DNA from: Acridotheres tristis
Taxonomy: Eukaryota; Chordata; Aves; Passeriformes; Sturnidae
Assembly: GCA_037013685.1 (NCBI GenBank)
Contig: CM072895.1
Location: 13,180,463-13,244,462, forward strand
Direction of reading: 5' to 3'
DNA: 64,000 nucleotides
Numbering within the stretch: the stretch's first letter is position 1; the number at the start of each line of letters is the position of its first letter. The notes under the pieces were generated by a model, which saw only the letters and a list, made by a program, of their open reading frames with translations, made no database searches and was not told where the DNA came from. The position numbers and the translations under genes were made by a program. Shown here piece by piece: positions 50,117-59,173 of the stretch.

Positions 50117-50912
50117 GGGTTCATGATACAGGAGGGGTGCATGGTGCAGGTGGGGTTCATGGTGCAGGTGGGGTTCATGGTACAGGTGAGGTGCATGGTG
50201 CAGGTGGAGTTCATGATACAGGTGGGGTGCACGGTACAGGTGGGGTTCATGGTGCAGGTGAGGTGCATGGTACAGGTGGGGTGCATGGTGCAGGTGGGGT
50301 TCATGGTGCAGGTGAGGTGCATGGTACAGGTGGGGTTCATGGTGCAGGTGAGGTGCATGGTACAGGTGGGGTTCATGGTGCAGGTGAGGTGCATGGTGCA
50401 GGTGGGGTGCATGGTACAGGTGGGGTTCATGGTGCAGGAGGGGTGCATGGTGCAGGTGGGGTTCATGGTACAGGTGAGGTGCATGGTGCAGGTGAGGTTC
50501 ATGGTACAGGTGGGGTTCATGGTGCAGGTGAGGTGCATGGTACAGGTAGGGTGCATGGTGCAGGTGGGGTTCATGGTGCAGGTGAGGTGCATGGTACAGG
50601 TGGGGTTCATGGTGCAGGTGAGGTGCATGGTACAGGTGGGGTTCATGGTGCAGGTGAGGTGCATGGTGCAGGTGGGGTGCATGGTACAGGTGGGGTTCAT
50701 GGTGCAGGAGGGGTGCATGGTGCAGGTGGGGTTCATGGTACAGGTGGGGTGCATGGTACAGGTGGGGTGCATGGTACAGGTGGGGTTCATGGTGCAGGTG
50801 AGGTGCATGGTACAGGTGGGGTGCATGGTGCAGGTGGGGTGCATGGTGCAGGTGGGGTGCATGGTACAGGTGAGGTGCATGGTGCAGGTGAGGTTCATGG
50901 TGCAGGTGAGGT
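50117..50912. repeat. 18-bp minisatellite, about 44 units
   Basis: A head-to-tail array of GGTGCAGGTGGGGTTCAT-type units. Variation is nearly confined to three sites: GGTGCAGG or GGTACAGG, GTGGGG or GTGAGG, and GTTCAT or GTGCAT. Rarer GGAGGGG, GATACAGG and CACGG units occur, mainly at the left end. About 243 bp (50233-50475) recurs at 50503-50745, offset 270 bp (15 units), with one mismatch (50278 G versus 50548 A). This marks a multi-unit duplication. The plus strand is G-rich. Because 18 is divisible by three and TAA/TAG are absent, long frames persist: MVQVGF-type and GAGGVH-type repeats on plus, and MNPTCT-type on minus. None has a promoter, splice or domain argument for coding. Confidence 0.97.
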
Positions 50913-51112
50913 GCTGCAGCTCAGCACAGCACAGTTGCACTCGAGGGCTCCCACACTGGCTCCTTCCACCTTCCTCAGTGCAGGCAGAACATCTGGCTCC
51001 TTGGAAGGGGATGTTGCCAAGGGCTACACTCTGGGAGGAAAACCAAACATATTTTCAAGACTAAATCAAGAGTGGGTTGTAGCAATGCCCCTGTCTCCGA
51101 GGCGTGTGCACT

Positions 51113-51136
51113 CACACACGTGTGTACGTGCACGCA
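51113..51136. other. 24-nt alternating purine-pyrimidine tract with palindrome
   Basis: The tract alternates pyrimidine and purine without a break and includes the 12-bp perfect palindrome ACACACGTGTGT (51114-51125) and several CpG/TpG steps. A shorter alternating run (51102-51111) precedes it after one break. Such tracts can adopt Z-DNA or cruciform structure; whether this one does is inference. It lies about 200 bp from the minisatellite end. Confidence 0.7.
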
Positions 51137-53589
51137 GAGTTTATTTAAAAGTTTTATTGTTAGCATTGTAATTAGGCCCCCAAACATCCCCTGTGTATGT
51201 ATCAAATTAAGCTCCAGTAACCAGGGATTTTCTAGCAATATATACTACGGTTGAATTCCTGTAATTCTCATATTAAAATCTTTTACCATAACAATCTGTA
51301 TTTAAATAAATAGCCTGTTACATTGCTCGTGCTCACTGAGTGTTATTGCTGCCTCTTTCCAAGAGAGAGCAGTAGTGAATTGTACTATCATTACGCTGGA
51401 TAGATTTACTCAAACACACTCAATTTACATTTTCGACTCTGTAACCTTTCAACCTATTGACCATGAAAAATGCTTCAACATAACGTGACACATATAAATG
51501 TTTAAAGTCCAAAGGGTAATTATCTATATTCATAGTTAAAACTGCGCCTTGATTTCACAATAGAAACCATATGTTCACTCAAAACACTTTCAATAGGCTA
51601 AATAGCACCCAGATTAACCCTGAGTTAGTTTACTGGTTAAAATAATAGCAGCATCTTCTTCTAATTCAGTAGTTCATTTATCATTTTTGATCAAGGCACT
51701 GAATTTGAACTTTCAGTATTTGAAAGCTTAACTTGAAAAGTAAACTGCATGGTAGAAACTCACTGATTCTTAAGTTTTATCTTTAATGCCATTTAATGTG
51801 CCTGATAACAGTTCAAAATATGTTATTTAGCTCCAAGTAGAATTCTATGTTGCCTCACATTTAATAGACTAATTTTCTCTCCCAGAAGAAAAGGGCAATG
51901 ACTTTCTGACTTTTATTTTTTTTTGTCCACAGAACAGTGGTTAACAGAATGCCATTTAGAACAAATCTTGACTATTTTCTTTTATGAAAAACACCTTTGG
52001 CCCAAATGACTTCCAGTAAGTATGAAAAGCCTAGAGCACAAGTACAAGCACACTTGCAAGGCCTCTGCAGAAACACTAAGAAAATCTAGCAATGAAAGGT
52101 ACACTAAATGGGACCTCATCTAGGTTTTGAAATAAGCAAACTATTAAGACATATATTTCCTTATCTTTTTTCTAGTAAGATAGAAAAAAAGATTATTTTG
52201 AGCCTTTGAAATCACTGCAGCAGAAAATTACAAACAGAAACCAAAATTGTATATTACAGCAGTAATGACAAGTCAAAGGAAAGAGACATACTTTAAAAAA
52301 AAAAAAAAAAGCAAACAGGCAAATGACTTTTCAGTGAGTGCCAACTCTCTGCACATTAAACTGGTTAAAAGCTCCTTCTCTCCCTGCTTGTCATGTCATT
52401 GTTTCCTGTCAGGCAGCAGAGAACACCTCCAGCTAGTACATGATATACAGGATGCTTCATCAAAAAAGGTATTCTCTGTCTTTGAATTTGAATTGACACT
52501 TTCCTTATGTATATTATAAAAGCCCCGTGGAAATGGCAATGGACTATGGTGTAAAAAAACCCGTGAATTTTGCAGAAAGCTTACTAGAATGCTGGTCTCA
52601 TTTCAAAAGAACATTATTACATGTGGACAGGATTGCCTTAAATATGCACAGGTATAGCCATGAAAAAAATACCCAGAAAATAAGTCTATCTGGTCTTTAG
52701 CTAAGCTTCAGCTTTATGCAGTAAAATCGAGTTCTTGTGCATACAAGATGCTTTGTTCCACCTCTCCTGCCTTGGAACAGAAAATTATTCTCCTTCAGGG
52801 AGAGGCTAAGGCCACGTGTTTGGTTTATTAGAATAAGAGTGTTGTCCCTCATAAATTTGGAATCTTCCCTTGAACTGTTGCCATTCTAAAATGTTGTAAT
52901 TTTACATCCATCATTGCATGATATGCCCTAAACAAGTCAGTGGAACCATTCACCCTTAGAAAAGCTGGCACTCAACCAATTTACTCACTCTGCAAGAGTC
53001 TTTATACAGTTCCCTTGTACACCTTTACCATCATTTATGCATCATTTACCATAAAGTTAGGAACTGCTAATAAATCCCTTATACTGGATGCTGTAAGTAA
53101 ATCAGAAAGGTCTTTCATATTTAATATCACAACAACTCTGTAGCCTTAATTTTATCATATTGTAAATTATTTCTGGAAAAATCCTACTTGTGTTCCAGTG
53201 CTATTTATCAAAATTCTTTCTGTGCATCATCATATCAAGGCTGAGCATTTGGGTTCCTATGACACATATTTTGCAAGGTCAACCCAAGTTGATACAGGTA
53301 CAGGCTACATGTAATTAAAATTTGTATTGTATGAACTTTGAAGACTATGATTTGTCAGAATTGCTTACTGTTGTTACCTCTGGATTTCAAAAATTCAAAT
53401 TGAAAGGGTGTTTCTTTTTGCTCAGTCTGCAGTGAAATTATAGGAAGTGCTCACAGATGTGAGATTAGTGGTGCCACTGGAAGAGACTGGGCTGGAGGAA
53501 TGCAAGAGCCAGAGAGCCCATAATATATATCAATAAATACATTACATTACTACCTGTCTCTTCCCACGTCACACGCTTACATTCCTGGT
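51137..53589. other. AT-rich non-coding stretch
   Basis: No recognised transposon or gene. There is an A16 run at 52295-52310. The part from about 51280 to 51720 is complex single-copy-looking sequence without simple repeats and could hold conserved non-coding DNA, but that cannot be judged from one genome. Confidence 0.4.
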
Positions 53590-53828
53590 ATGGCCTCGGG
53601 GAGAAGGTTGAGCAGGCTACAGAAAGCATGGAGCAGCTTCCCTTTGGAGCCTGTTGTGGCTTTCCTAAAGGCTGGGAGCTGCTGCCATGCCAGTTCAGCA
53701 TCATTCTTGGGACAGGGACATCTGATCCTGCTGAGCTGCAGAGCCTCCTCATTTGTGAAAGTGGAAGAACATTTTGTGCACTTTTCATTACATTTTAGAC
53801 TGAGACAAAAGGTGGATAACAAAGCCAG
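53590..53828 (+). other. Open frame running into a donor-like site, unidentified
   Basis: An ATG in fair context (GGTATGG) opens about 80 codons that stay open up to AAGCCAG|GTGAGG, where the stop lies inside the donor-like sequence. The product is Ser/Leu/Phe-rich with no known motif. The same DNA is open on minus for 103-107 codons, so a composition effect is likely. It is kept only as a weak first-exon candidate. Confidence 0.1.
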
Positions 53829-54274
53829 GTGAGGAGTCTTTGTCAGAAACTCAACCAGTAAAGAAGTGACATTGTTAATGTTGGTCAAGTGAAATCACTG
53901 CTCTGTAGATTAATAGATTCCTGGCTGGTAATGCCTAAAGTGATAAGAAAAGAGGGGCTGTAAGAAAACAAGGAGAGCAGTAGTTCCGGTTGAAAAAGGC
54001 TGGGATCAAATTTTTTTACAGACATAAAGACATCAGAGAGATTTCAGCATCATTGTTGTGTAAATGGTGGAATTACACTTTTTTATTGTACTCTATTTTA
54101 CTGGCTCCCTTCCTTCCTGATTTTGCTCTTTTTTACGATTGAATCCTTCTGATCATCTATTTGAGCTTAAATTTAACACACTGAGATACCAAGCAATTCT
54201 AACATGTATCAAATACTCTGGCAATTTTGATTCTTTTCAGTCATTCTCTTAAATGTTTGTGCCTGGATAAGAGA
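53829..54274. other. Non-coding stretch, nothing recognised
   Basis: Short AT-rich sequence with T-rich parts and no recognised element. Confidence 0.4.
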
Positions 54275-54294
54275 TTTATTTATTTATTTATTTA
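54275..54294. repeat. (TTTA)5 microsatellite
   Basis: Five uninterrupted TTTA units, 26 bp before a separate TTTGG array. Confidence 0.92.
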
Positions 54295-54320
54295 CTGTTT
54301 AATTTTGGTTTTTTTATTGG

Positions 54321-54359
54321 TTTGGTTTGGTTTGGTTTGGTTTGGTTTGGTTTGGTTTG
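54321..54359. repeat. (TTTGG)n pentanucleotide array, about 7.8 units
   Basis: Uninterrupted TTTGG units (CCAAA on minus), ending TTTGATTTTTTTTTGG. It sits with the TTTA array in a T-rich 90-bp block. On the plus strand the GG pairs are regularly spaced. Confidence 0.95.
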
Positions 54360-54370
54360 ATTTTTTTTTG

Positions 54371-55183
54371 GCAGGCTTGGCCCTCAGAAGGACATATGCC
54401 TGCCTCTGAATAACTAAACTGAGCCATGACTTCCAGGACAAAAACTTCAGTGATTAATCTAAGTAGAAGGTAATTGCTAGGCTTCCTGCAATTTTCTTGT
54501 AGACAAACTTCCTCCTTTCTTCCAGTAGCTTTTCAGCAAATATTTGTCAATGATACAAAACATGTTTGTAGAATCTCTTAATATCAGAGGACAATAAGAT
54601 TAAGGCGGGCTGACTCAGCTGTGTTCAAATCTATGAAACCTGCTCTTACCTGCTCTTTTGTAAAAGTCAATTAATACGAAGCCCTTTTTGTTAATTTTTC
54701 ACATTTATCTTTACTGTCTTCCATTCTTTTTCACTTTTATTATTGTTAAGGGTATATTTTTAAATAATAGTTAATCATTGTTATAATTCTGAATTGTTAT
54801 TAACATAATCTTCCTTTTCTATTGAAAGGACTTTCTTTCTCATTAGAAATTTTAGGAACACTTTAAATCTTTTTTGTTCTCACAGCCCCTAAACATTTCT
54901 TTTTTATTCTTTTCTTTTACAATTACAGAGTTGTTACAGAGTAATCTAATCTAGTTAACTTCTAATTTCAGTAGAATTTTTACGTTGTACAAAATTTCAG
55001 CTTTTTTTCTTGTGAAGACACATTGGTTGATTCTTTGATTAAGAGCTGTAGAAAAGAGGGATATTTTATTATACCTAATCTGCATCTTCAATGCATTTTA
55101 TTTATCAGAAGTTAAGTTCTGGATCCTTTAGAGTCAATGACAACATTTATATGGACTTAGAAATGACTAAGAACTTAGGTTAG
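54371..55183. other. AT-rich stretch, possibly eroded LINE downstream part
   Basis: No conserved motif is found. If the LINE endonuclease fossil at 55184-55640 once continued on the minus strand, its RT region would fall here, but I see none of the expected motifs, so it is either lost or eroded. Confidence 0.3.
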
Positions 55184-55640
55184 ATGTCTGAATATAAATT
55201 TTCCCATTTGTCTTTGTATTCTACAATGGATCCATCATTTGCCAGACTTAATTTAAAAAGCTTATGGAATTTGGCTCCAGCACCTTCCTTTATTTTCATA
55301 TCCTCATGCAAATCCATCCTCACAGTCAGAATTAGATCTAGGGCAGTTTTGCCTTTTTTTGCAAATGATGAAATTCTCTCTTTGACACAGCATGCTTGGA
55401 TATATCTGTTTCCCAACAGATTTATGAGCAGCTAAAATCCCCCATGAAGAAAGCATCTTCCAGCCAAGAATTTTCTGTACCCTGCTGTCCTTATGTTTGA
55501 CTGGTTAGTAGCTGATACCCGCTGTTTTTCAGTTTTGCTTTCTAGTGTCCCTGTATCACTGTTGTTAATTACTTTGAGCAACCTTGCAGGAAAAGATGTT
55601 TGTGCATTGATTAGCCACGTTGCTGCAAGTAGCACCAGCT
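55184..55640 (-). mobile_element. Decayed CR1-like LINE endonuclease-domain fossil
   Basis: On the minus strand the FMGDF motif (55448-55434) is followed three codons and a stop later by ICWE (55421-55410). This is the layout of the GDFN-PDICW motif in the AP-endonuclease domain of CR1-type LINEs. After a frameshift comes KKGKTALDLILT (ALDLILT at 55344-55324), matching the downstream LDLLLTNREDL block, and then MDLHEDMKI. The order and spacing are right. A stop and a frameshift between the blocks show it is dead. The strong divergence suggests an old insertion, older than the CR1 copies at 35.5 and 63.3 kb. Exact borders are not visible. Confidence 0.65.
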
Positions 55641-57019
55641 TACTGGCTTTACCAGCATAACATGCTCAAGATTTCTAATGAATGTGCTGGAATTTGAAGG
55701 CTTGATCTATGCTACGTTGCTGTGATTTACCATGCTGCCTTTGTGATTTATATGCATTATTGGCAATTTGGAGAATGAAACAGTGCACAGAAATGATGAA
55801 AATAGCTGAATAAAATGAATAGCTAGAGTGAATTCCCTGAGCTGCACTTCTACAGATGTCGTAGTGATGAGACTTTGGCCTGGATTTGGATGGCTTCAAG
55901 TCCACATAAATTCCTCAATCTGATATTTCCCACTGGCTAGGTGCCCCTGAAGGCCTTGAAGCAGCTAGTAGGGAACACAGGTAGAGGAATCCAGGCTAGC
56001 TAAATTTGGATTGCTGTGCATGTCCCTGTGGCACATCACAGCTGTGTTTGCACAAGTAGGAGAGCCAAGACCTATACCCACAGATTCATCCCACTGATGG
56101 ACGGGAGGGTAGTCATGTAATCACCTAAGCAAAAAGTTAAACACCTGTGCCTATGGACTCACTCAAATTCCCTTTCTGCTAAAGGCAAAGAGTGCTTGAC
56201 ATTTTTCATAGCTAAAAAAATTCAATGAGACTGGGAAAAGAGGTATTTTGACTAAAGGTCTGACAGGATTGATTTGAATCCCTTTACACCTCACTTGTGT
56301 CCATATTTTAGTTTATGACTCTTTAGAAAGTATCACTATTATTATTGCAGCCAATTTCTTGAGTAGGACTTGAAAATTTTTGCTGGTGTCCACAAATGGA
56401 CTTGAAAACAGTGTTTCTCAAGCCCTTCTTCCTGAGGCACGGGTAAAATCTTAGGTTTTTGTGTATTTCTTCCATGTTCTTCTTGAATGCTTTTCCATGC
56501 TTGTTGTTTCTCAGGCAACAGTCCATGAGACATTTAGGACAAACAATTAAATGGAAACTTCTGTTAAATTTCGACTTACCATTTGTTAACAATAAATTGC
56601 CATCAATTAAATAGTTGGAAAAATATTTCCTTTCTATGAAGTTTTGAAGAAGAAACAACTGTCTGATCTCTTCTTTAAATAAGTTTACCATTTCAGTGGA
56701 GCCTCATCTTCATAAACAGAAGCGGATGGATGATGTTACAAAGGATTTGCAATCTTTAATGTTTGGTCTTTTTTTTTCTTTCCTTTCTGGTAATGACTGT
56801 GATTCTTAGAAATTGCATTAATAGAGATAAATACTTGAAAATGAGATATTTATTTTCAATTGATGTTTCTTTATACAATGTAAGCAGAAAGAAGGTTAAC
56901 ACTGCAGCAATGTCTGTGCTTCTTCACTACAATGCTGGCTGTAGGCTGGGTGACAGTCTGTATCTGCAGTACCTGTGGTTTTGGTGCTGATGTCAGATGC
57001 TCTGTGCTGAGCCAAGCTC
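55641..57019. other. Non-coding stretch, nothing recognised
   Basis: AT-rich. The 122-codon minus frame at 56323-56691 has a Cys/Lys-rich product with no motif I know, and an overlapping 63-codon frame. No splice pair supports it. Confidence 0.35.
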
Positions 57020-57775
57020 ACTGCTTAGGACTGGCTGAAGGATTTACAGGGCAATTCACGAGCAGGTGTGACCTGGGTGCACACTTCAATGGCAGGGTGC
57101 ACCAGGAACACCAGAAAGTGCTGGAAAGCTGCAGCTCCCTTTAGCGACGCTGCCAAGCCTTGCTCAGTCCCTCTGCAGGCAAGGTCCCTGTGCAAGGGGT
57201 TTAGACTCAAACCCTGCCCATGCACAGAACATCCACGGGGGCCGGGGTCACAGGGGGTCCCAGTCAGGCAGGATGGAATCTCCTGGGCAGCAGGAATCTC
57301 CCTGGGATGTGAGCCCATGGCTGTGGCACAGCTGGGGCACAGCTGGGGCAGAGACAGGTGACCTCGGGGGTCTCAGATGGGTCCTGGCCACGGGAGCTGA
57401 GGGCAGCCAGGCAGATGCTGTGAGGTCTGAGCTCCCCTGCAATAGTGCTCATTCCCAAGCAAGGAGAACAGCTCTGAGCAGGATAACACCACCTCCTGCC
57501 TGGCATGGGGCAAGGGGCAGAAAGCCCCCAGGCGTGGGGAAGTTTCAGAGCCTGCTTCTGGTGGCAGAGAAATGCTCGGGAGTCTGGACTGAGCTCCCTG
57601 GGGCCCATGGATCTGGGCAGTCTGGCCAAGTGTGTTCCCTGCTGGGGTATCCAGGTGTGGCCTTTCCATCCTCCACACTGAGAGCATTCAGCACAGCTCT
57701 GGGCTCTGTGTGCCCCACACTGCTGGGTTTGGCACCCCCTGAGCAAGCATAGGAGCAGACCACAGGCTCCCCACA
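57020..57775. other. GC-rich patch open on both strands, unidentified
   Basis: A sharp rise in GC against AT-rich flanks, with few CpGs, so not a classic CpG island. Frames of 159 codons (plus, 57273-57752) and 160 codons (minus, 57264-57746) cover the same bases, with further overlapping frames of about 100 codons. This is what low stop density gives. A short CACAGCTGGGG tandem pair lies near 57327-57350. An unrecognised transposon or an isolated GC-biased segment is possible. Confidence 0.3.
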
Positions 57776-58658
57776 GGTGTATTTTACTGCTACAGATGCA
57801 CAGAAAATTGTAGTGAATCCTGCTCAGCCCAAGAATAGCACTTGTTTCATGCTGAAGAATCCTTGGAGAGTTTAGCTGCCAAGCTCTAGGAATTTTTCAG
57901 AGTATATGCAAACTGGAATTTTTTTACTTGGGGTATATCTTCAAAGATGGATGCAGACAGATCTTGAAGCAGAACATATTGCCTCAAGCACACTGAATGG
58001 TTGTACAGTACTGGACCATATCTGGCACATTCCCAGCTAGCTTAAAGAACAGGCTGAGTAAGGTTGTGGCTGTCTGCACATTTCCATGTAACCATTCTTA
58101 GGTTCCTCAAATAAATTTTATTACAGAAAATAAATAAATATCATCTCTCTCACACAACCTTTTATATTTTTCCTTTTTATTGCAATTCTTTATAGAATTT
58201 CCAAACTGTCACACGGCTGAACTTCCCTGTTTATGTGCATGCACAGTATGAAAAAATATAATGGCTTAAAAACTTGGATTTAATGCAAAACAGCTGACAA
58301 ATTTAGGCATACTTTTCTAAACCAGCTTTCCCTTATAATAACATTTGATTATTTCTAGAAGTCTGCAGTTGAGGTTTTTTTTGTGTATTTGTTTTGCAGA
58401 ATATTTTTTGGTTAAGGAAAAAATTACTTCCCTGTGTCTTAGAGATCTTCTGTAATTTCAATTTACAGTATGTCTTCTTACTGCAATATTTGTTTTAGGG
58501 GAAAAATAGTAAGCTGGATTGACTGTGTCTGCAGCATATTAGATTTTATGTATTACAATTAAATCCCCCTCTGAGCCATCTGGTTTACAGATTGTATAGA
58601 TTTTTAAATTTTAGTTTGTCTTCCCAATTGACCAAGATTAGCACCCCCTTTTCTAGTT
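57776..58658. other. AT-rich non-coding stretch
   Basis: No recognised element. T-rich with AAATAAATAAAT near 58128-58139. Confidence 0.4.
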
Positions 58659-59173
58659 TTACTCTTCAAATATTCCTTGCATTTTAACTTTCCAGTAAAT
58701 GTAATGTTTATTGGCATATGAGGTGGTTAATAATCCTGAAATCATGGTTTCAAATATTATCACATGAAGGATATTTGCCAGGCAGAGGAGCCCAGAAGTG
58801 ACCTTTCCAATCTTGCTAATTTTCCACCAGGTAGAGGATAACTCACCTGCATCTGCAATATTTCCTTGCTCTTGGTCGTGCTCCATATAGGCAACACTAT
58901 AAATTCTGCTGCTCTTTTTTCTGGGAGTCACACTTGTGCACACTCGATTCTGAGTTTTCCAGGAGTGAGCAGAGATCAGATTGAAAGAAAGGATACTCTC
59001 ACCAAAGCCAAGATGTTGGGTGCAAAATAGCAAAATTGCAAAAGGCAAACCCCTGAGCAAAGCGTGAAGCAGCACTGGACCTCTCTCTCTTTGCCCTGCA
59101 GGTTGCTGAGCTGGCTCTGCTCGGGTGGTGCCTGCCCTGCTGCTGCAGCCAGGCTCCAGGCTGGCTGCCACTC
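58659..59173 (-). other. Minus-strand open frame with exon-like borders, unidentified
   Basis: About 170 codons are open on minus. Within it, CTGCCTCTGTGCACCAG is an acceptor-like sequence ending at 59174, and GCAG|GTGAGT is a near-perfect donor at 58846-58841. The 327 bp between them (58847-59173) is open and divisible by three. The N-terminal half is Ala/Gln/Arg-rich from GC-rich DNA, followed by a hydrophobic stretch (LPFAILLF) and a Lys/Ser/Glu-rich tail. I recognise no protein family, and the composition shift across the frame argues for chance. A second minus frame overlaps it. Confidence 0.15.

Noticed and set aside
50047..50940. A 297-codon minus-strand repeat protein (MNPTCT-type)
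   Set aside because: It exists only because the tandem unit is 18 bp and stop-free in that register. Plus-strand frames of equal length cover the same bases, and nothing supports expression.
57264..57752. Mirrored 160-codon frames as a possible gene
   Set aside because: Open on both strands at once in GC-rich DNA. No start context, domain or splice evidence favours either strand.
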